From positions 62,001-126,000 of the forward strand of contig NZ_KB892840.1 in NCBI RefSeq assembly GCF_000373965.1: a DNA stretch of 64,000 nucleotides, read 5' to 3'. This DNA is from Uliginosibacterium gangwonense DSM 18521 (lineage in GTDB: Bacteria > Pseudomonadota > Gammaproteobacteria > Burkholderiales > Rhodocyclaceae). Under the pieces are notes generated by a model. That model was given only the letters and a program-made list of their open reading frames with translations. It had not been told where the DNA came from and did no database searches. This document shows, piece by piece, positions 33,239-42,080 of this stretch (its first letter is position 1; each line of letters starts with the position of its first letter). The position numbers and the translations under genes were made by a program.

Positions 33239-34471
33239 ATGACCAAGCTATTCATTGAAGATCTGGATCTGGCTGGCAAGCGCGTGCTGATTCGCGTGGA
33301 CTTCAACGTACCCGTCAAGAACGGCGTTGTGGAAAGCGACAAGCGCATCCGCGCAGCTCTGCCCACCATCAAATACGCACTAGAAAAAGGCGCCTCCGTG
33401 GTGCTGATGTCCCACCTGGGTCGCCCCGATGGCAAGAAGAACCTGAAGTACACCCTGGCACCGGTTGCCAAGCGCCTGGAAGAACTGCTCGGCCGCCCGG
33501 TGAAGTTCCTGGACGACTGCGTCGGCCCCACCGTGGAAGCCGAATGTGCCAAGCTCACCGCTGGCCAAGTCGTACTACTGGAAAACGTCCGCTTCTACCT
33601 CGAAGAAGAAGGCAAGACCAAGGATGCTGAAGGCAACACCGTCAAGGCCGATAAGGCCAAGGTGGAAGAATTCCGCGCAGCACTCACCCGCCTGGGTGAT
33701 GTGTTCATCAACGACGCTTTCGGCACCGCCCACCGCGCCCACTCCTCCATGGTTGGCGTGAACCTGCCGCGCGCTGCTGGCTACCTGCTGAAGAAGGAAC
33801 TGGACTTCCTGGGCGAAGCCGTCAACAAGCCGGTGCGCCCCTTTGTGGCCATCATCGGCGGCTCCAAGATCTCCGGCAAGATCGACGTGATCGAAGCTCT
33901 GCTGCCCAAGGTCGACAAGCTGCTGATCGGCGGCGGCATGGCCTTCACCTTCCTGAAGGCACAAGGCAAGGAAATCGGCAACTCGATCTGCGAAAACGAC
34001 AAGATCGAATTGGCCAAGGCACTGATGGCCAAGGCTGGCGACAAGCTGGTGCTGCCGGTTGACACCATGGTCACCAAGAAGCTGGACTTTGATGCCCGTA
34101 CCCTGGACGGCCTGGTTGAATACTCTTGCGACGCCATCCCGGCGGGTCAAGAAGGTGTCGACATCGGCTCCAAGTCCGCAGCCCAATACGCTGATATCGT
34201 TCGCGGTGCCAAGACCGTGCTGTGGAACGGCCCGATGGGCGTGTTTGAAATCAAGGAAAGCGCCGTGGGCACCTACGCCGTTGCCAACGCGCTGGCTGAA
34301 GCTACCGCCAAGGGTGCGACCACCGTTGTGGGTGGTGGTGACTCCGTAGCTGCAATTGAGAAGGCTGGCCTGGAAGACAAGGTCTCCCACGTCTCCACCG
34401 GCGGCGGCGCTTCGCTCGAATTCCTGGAAGGCAAGGAACTGCCCGGGGTTGTGGCACTGAGCGACAAGTAA
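33239..34471 (+). CDS. pgk: Phosphoglycerate kinase
   Basis: This glycolytic enzyme transfers phosphate from 1,3-bisphosphoglycerate to ADP. The 410-residue protein has the N-terminal [11 protein letters not shown], the substrate-binding SHLGRP, and the nucleotide-binding GGGDSVAA and [13 protein letters not shown] near the C-terminus. Length is a little above the usual 390-400 because of a lysine-rich insert ([20 protein letters not shown] region). Codon bias is strong. The gap or pyk genes often found beside pgk are not here. Confidence 0.96.
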   Translation: MTKLFIEDLDLAGKRVLIRVDFNVPVKNGVVESDKRIRAALPTIKYALEKGASVVLMSHLGRPDGKKNLKYTLAPVAKRLEELLGRPVKFLDDCVGPTVEAECAKLTAGQVVLLENVRFYLEEEGKTKDAEGNTVKADKAKVEEFRAALTRLGDVFINDAFGTAHRAHSSMVGVNLPRAAGYLLKKELDFLGEAVNKPVRPFVAIIGGSKISGKIDVIEALLPKVDKLLIGGGMAFTFLKAQGKEIGNSICENDKIELAKALMAKAGDKLVLPVDTMVTKKLDFDARTLDGLVEYSCDAIPAGQEGVDIGSKSAAQYADIVRGAKTVLWNGPMGVFEIKESAVGTYAVANALAEATAKGATTVVGGGDSVAAIEKAGLEDKVSHVSTGGGASLEFLEGKELPGVVALSDK

Positions 34472-34481
34472 TCTGTTGAAT

Positions 34482-34535
34482 GGCGGGCCCCTGCCCGCCT
34501 GAAACGACAAACGCCCCACTTGCTGGGGCGTTTTC
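34482..34535 (+). terminator. Tandem hairpins ending pgk
   Basis: The first hairpin is GGCGGGC (34482-34488) with GCCCGCC (34493-34499). The second, AACGCCCCA (34510-34518) with TGGGGCGTT (34524-34532), is followed by TTC and is the likely terminator. Confidence 0.75.
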
Positions 34536-34556
34536 ACATCCAAGGCGAGCTACGCA

Positions 34557-35600
34557 TCAGCCTATCGTCTCAACGACCTTGCCTTCTCCATCCTTGATGA
34601 ATGTTTTGGCAACCTGAAACACCAAGCCATCAAAACCCTTCAGTGGATAGCGCCCTTCTTTCTGCTCCAGCACGCGGCCAATCTCTGCTACGGTTTCTGG
34701 GGTCAGCCCAAGGCGCAAGGTATCCTCATCAATTTCGCTGGTATTGCTGTCTGCGGGAAAGAAATTGACTTCAATCTCCTTTCCAATCAAGCTGAATTCG
34801 CGGCCAAATGCCAAACGGTTAGGCAGTATCCCCAATAGCTCTCCCACCTGCCTCGCCCCGAGTGTCACGACGAAACCGCCCTCCTTCACCCAAGACAGTT
34901 GGTCGACAAAAATGTGGCCGGTATTAGAACCATCGCGGGCAGCGCCTGCCTTGAGGCGTGTGCGAATCTCCTCATTTTCCAGCAGTGAGTGCCGCCCCAG
35001 GTCTGTCACCAGCAATGGCAAATATTCACAGAACACCTCCAGCACATCCAGCGTTCTCCATTGCTTGATGGCCAATTCTTCATCGGTGGTGATGCCGGTG
35101 ACTTGCAGAAACTCCACCCGCCCGTTTGGAGTTGCGATGGGTGGCAGTTCTGGGTCAAAAGAAAACACGACCGAATGAATCAGGGTGTCTTCCTCCAGCG
35201 CAATCGGGCCGTTTGCATTCAGATAGTCGCCGTTGTTGAACACGTTGCCGCTGTTAAAAACATAGCGGGCAAGATTCTGCAAAAAGTTCAGCACCCAGGC
35301 AGGGGGTTCTTCACTGTCGGCCTGGGCCAACAAACGAAAGCTCAACTCAAAACCCCATCCGCTATATTCGGGGTTATCTGTTTCTTTCTCATAGAGTTCT
35401 GAAAAGCCATACGTCACAAAATGCCAATGCGGTACAGGTTCCAGGCGTTTATAGGCACTGATGCCTTGGAGCGGATCACTTCCGCCCAGCGCGTAACTGA
35501 GCACAGTCCCGTAGTGCTTGGGCTCCTGACCGTGATAGATGGGCTCAAGTGCCTTGTCGATGGCATCCCAACCGGGCGCCTGAATTTCGTCCTGATCCAA
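34557..35600 (-). CDS. Suppressor-of-fused (SUFU) domain protein
   Basis: This 347-residue protein is related to the SUFU domain: WDAIDKALEPIYHGQEPKHY and the HWHFVTYGFSELYEK block near residues 58-72 are typical. In bacteria SUFU-domain proteins are often predicted immunity proteins for secreted toxins; no toxin gene is adjacent here. It starts at TTG with a strong AAGGAGG five bases upstream; an ATG alternative was not apparent. It is convergent with pgk and upstream of nothing obvious in the same operon. Confidence 0.82.
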   Translation of the reverse strand: MDQDEIQAPGWDAIDKALEPIYHGQEPKHYGTVLSYALGGSDPLQGISAYKRLEPVPHWHFVTYGFSELYEKETDNPEYSGWGFELSFRLLAQADSEEPPAWVLNFLQNLARYVFNSGNVFNNGDYLNANGPIALEEDTLIHSVVFSFDPELPPIATPNGRVEFLQVTGITTDEELAIKQWRTLDVLEVFCEYLPLLVTDLGRHSLLENEEIRTRLKAGAARDGSNTGHIFVDQLSWVKEGGFVVTLGARQVGELLGILPNRLAFGREFSLIGKEIEVNFFPADSNTSEIDEDTLRLGLTPETVAEIGRVLEQKEGRYPLKGFDGLVFQVAKTFIKDGEGKVVETIG

Positions 35601-35660
35601 TACAGCCTCCTTGAAAAGATGCGTATGGTCTGTGCCGCTCAGCCTGATGCCAATCAGGCA

Positions 35661-37061
35661 TCAGCCCCGCGACACAAACTTCATTTTGAAGCGTTTGCCC
35701 TTGATATTGGCATTCACCAGACGTGTCATGGTCTGGGAGGCGATCTGCCGATCCAGCGCCACATAGGTAATGGTGTCAAAGACATTGATCTTGCCAACCT
35801 GCTCCTTGGCAAGCCCAATATCCCCGGTCAAGGCGCCAAGCAGGTCACCGGGGCGCAGCTTGTCACGCTTGCCCCCCAGGATCAGCAGGGTACGCATCGC
35901 AGCCTTCGGGCCACCTTCCGCGTGAGGGGCAAGTTCTTCGAGCGGATACCACGCCACCGGGCGCCCTTGGTATTCCTCGATCAGCCGGACCCATTTGCGC
36001 TCTTCTGGAGCACATAGGTTGAGCGCCAGCCCTTTTTCGTCGACTCGCCCGGTACGCCCGATGCGGTGAACGTGCACTTCGGTATCACGCGATACGTCGG
36101 CATTGATGACTGCTGCCAGCGATTGGATATCAAGCCCCCGCGCCGCCACGTCGGTTGCGACCAGAATCGGGCAACTGCGGTTGGCAAATTGGATGAGGAT
36201 TTCGTCCCGGTCACGCTGCTCCAGGTCACCATGCAGCGACAACGCATCCATGCCATTGCGGTTGATCTCTGCCACCAGTTCACGGCAGTGAATCTTGGTA
36301 TTACAAAATATCAGCGCAGAAGCAGGCCGGAAGTGTTGCAGCAACTTGACCACAGCCGCGTTACGAGCCTCAGCAGGCATTTCGTAAAAACGCTGCTCAA
36401 TGCGCCCTGCATCATGTTGGGCCTCAACCTTGACCTCGGCAGGCTGGCGCAGGAAGGCTGCCGTGGCGGTACGAATGTCATCCGGGTAGGTGGCGGAAAA
36501 CAGCAGAGTTTGTCGCCCCACTGGGCAAGCCGTGACGATATTGGCGATTTCGTCGTAGAAGCCCATGTCAGTCATGCGGTCCGCCTCGTCCAGCACCAGC
36601 GTCTGCAAAGCACGCAGATCAATGCTGTTGCGCCCGAGGTGATCCCGAATCCGCCCCGGTGTGCCGACCACGATATGTGCACCATGCTCCAGCGAGGCCA
36701 CTTGCGGGCCAATCGGCGTCCCCCCGCATAGAGTGAGTACCTTGACGTTCTCGGACTGACGCGCCAGACGGCGCAACTCGTTGGCGACCTGATCAGCCAG
36801 TTCCCGGGTAGGGCAGACCACAAGTGCCTGAATGGCGAAGTTCTCGACAACCAGACGGTGCAGAATCCCCAGGCCAAACGCCGCTGTCTTGCCACTCCCG
36901 GTCTTGGCCTGTGCGATCAAGTCTTGCCCGCCCAGAATCACGGGCAGGCTGGCAGCCTGGATCGGCGTCATCTGGAGGTAGCCCAGGCTCTCAAGATTAG
37001 CCAGGAGAGGTGCGGAAAGCGGCAAACTGGCAAAGGAAGTGGTAGAGGTCGTATTCGTCAC
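35661..37061 (-). CDS. dbpA: DbpA-like DEAD-box RNA helicase
   Basis: This 466-residue ATP-dependent RNA helicase acts in 50S ribosome assembly. Motif I is AKTGSGKTAA, motif II DEADRMTDMGF, motif III SATYP, and motif VI HRIGRTGR. The C-terminal 75 residues match the DbpA RNA-binding domain that recognises 23S rRNA hairpin 92 (RPGDLLGALTGDIGLAKEQ). The start is a GTG at 37061 with only a weak ribosome site; the N-terminus then aligns in length with E. coli DbpA. Confidence 0.93.
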   Translation of the reverse strand: MTNTTSTTSFASLPLSAPLLANLESLGYLQMTPIQAASLPVILGGQDLIAQAKTGSGKTAAFGLGILHRLVVENFAIQALVVCPTRELADQVANELRRLARQSENVKVLTLCGGTPIGPQVASLEHGAHIVVGTPGRIRDHLGRNSIDLRALQTLVLDEADRMTDMGFYDEIANIVTACPVGRQTLLFSATYPDDIRTATAAFLRQPAEVKVEAQHDAGRIEQRFYEMPAEARNAAVVKLLQHFRPASALIFCNTKIHCRELVAEINRNGMDALSLHGDLEQRDRDEILIQFANRSCPILVATDVAARGLDIQSLAAVINADVSRDTEVHVHRIGRTGRVDEKGLALNLCAPEERKWVRLIEEYQGRPVAWYPLEELAPHAEGGPKAAMRTLLILGGKRDKLRPGDLLGALTGDIGLAKEQVGKINVFDTITYVALDRQIASQTMTRLVNANIKGKRFKMKFVSRG

Positions 37062-37202
37062 GGACAGGGTTGAGCAATGGGCAAAGGTTTGCCAGTCTAT
37101 CAGGGGATGGTCAAAATCACGCTATCCGATGCAGATCGCACTGTATTTCACTATATTCCACCCGAATCTATGATTCAAATATCAGGCCCTGAACGCCTGT
37201 AT

Positions 37203-37240
37203 AAAAATAGCCGTGCAGGCTGCACGCCATGCACGGCTAT
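37203..37240 (-). terminator. Terminator of the yqhD-like gene
   Basis: An 11-bp stem ATAGCCGTGCA (37207-37217) with TGCACGGCTAT (37230-37240) has a 12-base loop. It is followed on the minus strand by a T-rich run (TTTTTAT including the stem end). Confidence 0.8.
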
Positions 37241-37282
37241 CTGTATTGCCCCGCACTTCGACGGGGCGAGAGCAGTCAATTA

Positions 37283-38440
37283 TTAACGCGCCCGTTCCAG
37301 GATACGCTGGCTGACTTCCGGGGTAATGGCCTGGCGTTCGCCCAAGGCAATCATCCCATGTTCGCGCAACTTGGCGACCACAGCGGGGATGGAAGAACCA
37401 TTGAGCTTGTGGCCAGAAAGCCGAGTCGGCACACCCATGCGTTCAAAGAAATCGCGCGTTGCCTGGATTGCGGCAGTGATGCGGGACTCTTCATCGCCCG
37501 AGTTCAGCCCCCAAACCCGGCTGGCAAATTGCAGCAGCTTTTCACGCTTGCCCTGGCGCTGCTCTTCCAGCAAGGCCGGCAATACGATTGCCAGAGTCTG
37601 CGCGTGATCCAGGCCATGCATGGCCGTCAGCTCGTGACCAATCATGTGGGTTGCCCAGTCCTGCGGCACCCCTGTTCCAATCAGCCCATTGAGCGCCTGG
37701 GTGGCAGCCCACATCACGTTGGCACGCACTGCGTAGTTTTGCGGCTCGGCCAGGGCACGCGGACCCTCTTCGATCAGCGTCTGCAAGATGCCTTCGGCAA
37801 AGCGATCCTGAATCCGGGCATCCACCGGGTAGGTCAGATATTGTTCGGTGGTATGGACGAAAGCATCCACCACGCCATTCGCAACCTGACGTACCGGCAG
37901 GCTGTAGGTGGTTTCGGGGTCCAGAATCGAGAATTGCGGCAGCACCAGCGTGGAGTGGAACGCCAGCTTGTCGCCCGTGGCCTTGCGGCTGACCACGGAG
38001 TTGCCATTCATCTCGGTGCCCGTGGCAGGCAAAGTCAGCACACAGGCCAGCGGTACTGCAGCCTTGACCGGAGCATGCTTGGCCAGGATATCCCACGGAT
38101 CAGCCCCTTCGAACTTCAGCGCGGCAGCAATGAACTTGGTGCCATCGACCACGGAACCACCGCCCACCGCCAGCAGGTAGTCAATCTTCTCAGCCTTTGC
38201 CAGCTTGACCGCTTCCATCAGCGTTTCATAAGCCGGATTGGGTTCGATACCACCAAACTCCACGACGCTACGCCCGGCCAGCGCCTTGCGCACCTGCTCC
38301 ATCACGCCATTGCGCATGATGCTGCCGCCACCGTAGGTCACCATTACCCGTGCATTGGCTGGCAGTTCATCTTTCAGTGCTGCAATCTGCCCCTTGCCAA
38401 AGATCACTCGGGTTGGGTTTTGGAAAATGAAGTTATCCAT
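37283..38440 (-). CDS. yqhD: YqhD-like iron-containing alcohol dehydrogenase
   Basis: This 385-residue protein belongs to the YqhD/BdhA branch, NADPH-linked enzymes that reduce a wide range of aldehydes. It starts MDNFIFQNPTRVIFGKGQI, typical of that branch. The cofactor motif is LAVGGGSVVDGTKF near residues 90-103, followed by TGTEMNGNSVV. Metal ligands lie in VVDAFVHTTEQ, MIGHELTAMHGLDHAQ. GGAG precedes the ATG. A divergent LysR gene 82 bases away is the likely regulator (E. coli yqhD instead uses an AraC-type activator). It could detoxify aldehydes. Confidence 0.92.
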   Translation of the reverse strand: MDNFIFQNPTRVIFGKGQIAALKDELPANARVMVTYGGGSIMRNGVMEQVRKALAGRSVVEFGGIEPNPAYETLMEAVKLAKAEKIDYLLAVGGGSVVDGTKFIAAALKFEGADPWDILAKHAPVKAAVPLACVLTLPATGTEMNGNSVVSRKATGDKLAFHSTLVLPQFSILDPETTYSLPVRQVANGVVDAFVHTTEQYLTYPVDARIQDRFAEGILQTLIEEGPRALAEPQNYAVRANVMWAATQALNGLIGTGVPQDWATHMIGHELTAMHGLDHAQTLAIVLPALLEEQRQGKREKLLQFASRVWGLNSGDEESRITAAIQATRDFFERMGVPTRLSGHKLNGSSIPAVVAKLREHGMIALGERQAITPEVSQRILERAR

Positions 38441-38476
38441 GTTGGCTCCATGAGTCGTTATAAATTTGAAAGGCTG

Positions 38477-38488
38477 AGTCTAGTGACT
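38477..38488. promoter_or_regulatory. Short inverted repeat in yqhD-lysR spacer
   Basis: AGTC-TAGT-GACT lies midway between the divergent starts. It is a weak candidate for a LysR-type operator; only its position supports this. Confidence 0.25.
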
Positions 38489-38522
38489 GCTCGCAACCAA
38501 TGCTAGAGTCTGAAAGGGACTT

Positions 38523-39551
38523 TTGAATCAACCATTGGTTGTTATGCCTAATACCGTCAACACTCGTATCGATATCTTCCGCGCCCTCAAGGCTTTCGTG
38601 GAAGCCGCTGAACTTGGCAGTTTCCACCAAGTGGCCACCGCACAGGGCATCAGCCCCCAGGCCGTCAGCAAAAGCATCCGCCAGCTTGAACAGCACCTGG
38701 GGGTGAGACTGTTTCACCGGACCACACACAAAAACAGCCTGACCGATGAAGGAGAGCGCCTGTACGAGACCACCCGCCTGCACCTGGGTGAGCTGACAGG
38801 TGCCTTGGGGCGCATCCAGCAGGTTGCCACCGACGACGAAGGCACCATCCGCATCACCGCCCCCCCTGCCCTCGGACGCAGGCTACTCGTCCCCCTGATT
38901 GCAGAGTACCAGGATACCCACCCGGGTATCGAAGTCGAACTCCTGTTCGAAGAACGCTTCACCGATCTGGTCGCCTCCCGCGTGGACGTCGGCTTCCGTG
39001 CTGGCACAGCGCCAGAGGGGCAACTGGTCAGCCGCCAGCTCTTCCCCCTTCAACTCATCACCTGTGCTGCCCCAGCCTACCTGCAGCGGTCCGGGTGGCC
39101 CACCACGCCCGATCAGTTGTGGCAGCACCGCTGCACCGGTTTTCGCCACCCGGACACGGGGCGCCTTTTCCCATGGGAGTTTTTGATGGATGGCGAAATT
39201 GTGTATCGGGACATTCCAGCCATTTTCTGTACCAATGACGGCGAGACAGAATTCTGCGCCGTACTGGAAGGCATCGCCATCGGCCTGCTGGACTCAGTCA
39301 GCGCCGCCCCGGTGCTACGAGAGGGGCGCCTGGTGCCCCTGCTGTGCGAACACGTCAGCCCACGCATGGGGCTACACATTTATTACCCTCCGCGCAGCAA
39401 CATGCCACGGCGGATTGGTCGCTTTATTGACTTTGCCATGGCCCGTCTGAGCCAGCGCCGGGATTGCCAGTTGTCCATCGACGAACTGCGCACACTTCAC
39501 CAAGCAGGGACACAGGGGATAAAACCGACCGGCAGGCACTTCTTAAGCTAG
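38523..39551 (+). CDS. LysR-family transcription regulator
   Basis: This 342-residue regulator has the N-terminal winged helix (ALKAFVEAAELGSFHQVATA, then AVSKSIRQLEQHLGVRLFHR) and a C-terminal periplasmic-binding-like effector domain. It starts at TTG (38523) with AAAGGGA just upstream; an ATG at 38544, with no ribosome site, is the alternative. It is transcribed away from the yqhD-like gene, the usual arrangement for a LysR target pair. The 25-residue C-terminal tail is longer than usual. Confidence 0.9.
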   Translation: MNQPLVVMPNTVNTRIDIFRALKAFVEAAELGSFHQVATAQGISPQAVSKSIRQLEQHLGVRLFHRTTHKNSLTDEGERLYETTRLHLGELTGALGRIQQVATDDEGTIRITAPPALGRRLLVPLIAEYQDTHPGIEVELLFEERFTDLVASRVDVGFRAGTAPEGQLVSRQLFPLQLITCAAPAYLQRSGWPTTPDQLWQHRCTGFRHPDTGRLFPWEFLMDGEIVYRDIPAIFCTNDGETEFCAVLEGIAIGLLDSVSAAPVLREGRLVPLLCEHVSPRMGLHIYYPPRSNMPRRIGRFIDFAMARLSQRRDCQLSIDELRTLHQAGTQGIKPTGRHFLS

Positions 39552-39629
39552 CAAATAGGTCACTACATACCCGACTGGTACAATGCCCACACTTTGAGGA
39601 TCAACGATCCCGCCCACCAGACCCATGCG

Positions 39630-41429
39630 ATGAAAGACTCCATCCAGCTCTACAAACGCCTGCTCGCCTATATCAAACCTTACTGGCGTGTCTCCCTGAT
39701 TTCGCTGCTGGCAATGGCCTGCACGGCCATACTGACTCCACAGCTTGCGCAGCAGATGCAACCGCTGGTTGATCAAAGCCTGATTGGCAAAAACCCCGCA
39801 GCAATGTGGCAGGTGCCCCTCATGATCTTGCTGATCGCCTGCGCCAAGAGCATTTCAGATTACGTGGGGAGTGTCTCCAGCCAGTGGGTAGCCAACAAGG
39901 CGGTGGAAGACCTGCGTCGTCTGGTCTTCGACCACCAGATGGATTTACCTGTTGGCACTCATCAGGCAGAAACTTCGGGCCGCATGCTCTCGCGCATTAC
40001 CTACGATATTCCGCAGGTCAGCAGTGCGCTCTCCACTGCCTGGATTGTCGTCATTCAGGATTCAATGCAAGTCGCTGCAATCCTGGCTGTCCTGTTCTGG
40101 AAATCCTGGCACCTCACCGCGCTGATGTTTGCCATCGGCCCCGTTATCGCATGGGTGATCCGCAAAGCCAGCACCGGCATGCGCAAATCCAACCGTGCCC
40201 AGCAGGCACAGATGACAGCCATGACCTCAGCGGTAGAGGAGCAGATCTCCAGCCTGAGAGAAATCAAGATATTTGGCACACAGGCGCACGAAGCCAAGCG
40301 CTTTGCCCGCATCAATCACATCTTGCGTCAAGAAACCATGCGCGTTGTGCGCATCTCGTCCGCCAACGTTCCGCTTGTGCAGATGCTTGCCTTTGCCGCA
40401 ATGGTGCCTGTCATGTATGCGGCCTCAAAACTGAGCCAGAGCGGTCTGCTGACGCCAGGTGAGTTTTTTGCCTTCATCACCACCATGGCATTGATTTTTG
40501 AACCCATCCGCCGCCTCACCAATATCAACTCCACCATTCAACGTGGCTTGGCAGGGGCACAAAGCATTTTTGAACTGCTTGACCTGCAGACGGAAACCGA
40601 CACAGGCACACGCACCCTGCCCCAGGTTCGCGGTGACATTCGCTTTGAACACGTCACCTTCAACTACCCGAGACAGGAAAGCCCTGCAATCAATGATTTC
40701 TCCCTGGACATCAAGGCAGGTGAAACCGTCGCCTTTGTTGGCGCATCAGGTAGTGGCAAAACAACCTTGATGGCCTTGCTGGCCCGCTTCTTCGATGTCC
40801 AGCAAGGGCACATTCTTCTCGATGGCGTGCCGCTCAATGAACTCAAGCTGGCAAACCTGAGAAGCCATATGGCCCTGGTCAACCAGCATGCGGCCTTGTT
40901 CGACGACACCATCCGCTACAACATCGCCTACAGCCGACAAGACGCCGATGATCAGGCCATCCGGCGCGCAGCCGAGCAGGCCAATGCGCTTGAATTCATC
41001 ACGAAGGAGAAAGACGGTTTTGACATGCGCATTGGCAACAATGGCAACCAGCTCTCCGGCGGACAGCGCCAGCGTCTGACCATTGCACGCGCCTTCCTCA
41101 AGGATGCCCCGATCCTGCTGCTCGACGAAGCCACATCAGCCTTGGACAACGAATCCGAACGCGTGGTGCGTGAAGCGCTGGTCGAATTGCGCCGCAATCG
41201 CACCGTACTGGTAATCGCCCACCGCCTGACCACCATCCGCGATGCCAACCGCATTGTCGTGATGGAGCGCGGGCGCATCGTGGAAATCGGCACGCATGAC
41301 GAACTGCTTGCCGCCAACGGCGCCTATGCTCGCCTGCTTGCCAGCGGTGAAGAAGTGCTGACCGACGACCCCATCATCGTGCCTGTGCTTGAAAAAGCAG
41401 CTGCCGGCGAAGTACTGCATTCACGCTGA
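39630..41429 (+). CDS. msbA: MsbA-like ABC exporter
   Basis: This 599-residue half-transporter has a six-helix membrane domain (about 1-310) followed by an ATPase domain. Motifs are Walker A GASGSGKTT, signature LSGGQRQR, and Walker B ILLLDEATSALD, then the H-loop AHRLTT. Length and the N-terminus (YKRLLAYIKPYWRVSL) fit MsbA, which flips lipid A-core across the inner membrane. A TTG at 39594 in the same frame is possible, but ATG 39630 gives the family N-terminus. Confidence 0.85.
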   Translation: MKDSIQLYKRLLAYIKPYWRVSLISLLAMACTAILTPQLAQQMQPLVDQSLIGKNPAAMWQVPLMILLIACAKSISDYVGSVSSQWVANKAVEDLRRLVFDHQMDLPVGTHQAETSGRMLSRITYDIPQVSSALSTAWIVVIQDSMQVAAILAVLFWKSWHLTALMFAIGPVIAWVIRKASTGMRKSNRAQQAQMTAMTSAVEEQISSLREIKIFGTQAHEAKRFARINHILRQETMRVVRISSANVPLVQMLAFAAMVPVMYAASKLSQSGLLTPGEFFAFITTMALIFEPIRRLTNINSTIQRGLAGAQSIFELLDLQTETDTGTRTLPQVRGDIRFEHVTFNYPRQESPAINDFSLDIKAGETVAFVGASGSGKTTLMALLARFFDVQQGHILLDGVPLNELKLANLRSHMALVNQHAALFDDTIRYNIAYSRQDADDQAIRRAAEQANALEFITKEKDGFDMRIGNNGNQLSGGQRQRLTIARAFLKDAPILLLDEATSALDNESERVVREALVELRRNRTVLVIAHRLTTIRDANRIVVMERGRIVEIGTHDELLAANGAYARLLASGEEVLTDDPIIVPVLEKAAAGEVLHSR

Positions 41430-41447
41430 CACCACTTCAGGTTCAAT

Positions 41448-41475
41448 AAAAAAACCGGCCTCTGCCGGTTTTTTT
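41448..41475. terminator. Bidirectional terminator between msbA-like gene and pilE-like gene
   Basis: CCGGC (41455-41459), a four-base loop and GCCGG (41464-41468) are flanked by A7 on the left and T7 on the right, so the hairpin can work on both strands. Confidence 0.88.
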
Positions 41476-41492
41476 ATTGGGCTGGCACTCCA

Positions 41493-41990
41493 TCAAAATG
41501 CCGTACCAATCCCGCTACAACTGGTCGTTGTTGCCGTAAAGTTCCCACCACCGCAGGCATGGCCTCCACCTTCCGAGCAGAAGCAGCGCGTTCCCGCTGA
41601 ATTGATCCAGGTCTTGATCCCGAAACGCGCAGTCGTCTCTTCAACCGCCAAACTATAGTTGCGCGCTAGCGTATTCGTACCTGAAGCAAAAGTGGTTTCA
41701 GGTGAGTAGGAATACACCATCTGCCCTTGATACGGCAATGCATAATCACTGCCATTCGGGTCTTTGATGCTGTTGGTCTTGGAGGTTGCCACCCCAGGAT
41801 AGGCATTGAAACTGGCGCTCATCCGCTCCAGCGCCGTAGCCGCCTGCATCGCCCCCTCCTTCTGGTGAGACTCCTGCGTCTTGCGCACGGAGTCCCGGTA
41901 GCTTGGATAAGCAATGGCCGCCAAAATCGCAATCACCGCCATCACAATCAACAACTCAATCAAGGTAAAACCGTTTTCACGCTTGCTCAT
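41493..41990 (-). CDS. pilE: Type IV pilin, PilE-like
   Basis: This 165-residue prepilin begins MSKRENG then FTLIELLIVMAVIAILAAIA; the peptidase would cut after Gly7, and the mature protein has Phe1 and Glu5. The C-terminal region has several cysteines (CFCSEGG, HACGGG, TTSCSG) that may form the disulfide loop. AAGGAAAG supports ATG 41990. It lies at the end of the minor pilin operon, as pilE does in many betaproteobacteria, and could be a minor or major subunit. A hairpin at 42031-42060 separates it from pilY1. Confidence 0.9.
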   Translation of the reverse strand: MSKRENGFTLIELLIVMAVIAILAAIAYPSYRDSVRKTQESHQKEGAMQAATALERMSASFNAYPGVATSKTNSIKDPNGSDYALPYQGQMVYSYSPETTFASGTNTLARNYSLAVEETTARFGIKTWINSAGTRCFCSEGGGHACGGGNFTATTTSCSGIGTAF

Positions 41991-42030
41991 CACACGCCTT
42001 TCCTTAACCCGCCTCACACAAACCAAGAAA

Positions 42031-42060
42031 ATGGGCGGGAAGCAAACCGCCCCCGCCCAT
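42031..42060 (-). terminator. Hairpin between pilY1-like gene and pilE-like gene
   Basis: ATGGGCGGG (42031-42039) pairs with CCCGCCCAT (42052-42060). Read on the minus strand it is followed by TTTCTTGG. It could terminate most pilY1 transcripts or set a lower level of read-through into the pilin gene. Confidence 0.6.
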
Positions 42061-42080
42061 CCATTACCCATGCATATCAA

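Noticed and set aside
33575-34543. 322-codon minus-strand frame opposite pgk
   Set aside because: It is the antisense of pgk with strong codon bias; no domain or ribosome site.
37229-38506. 425-codon plus-strand frame opposite the yqhD-like gene
   Set aside because: It lies antisense to a clear alcohol dehydrogenase, with glutamine- and histidine-rich low-quality sequence.
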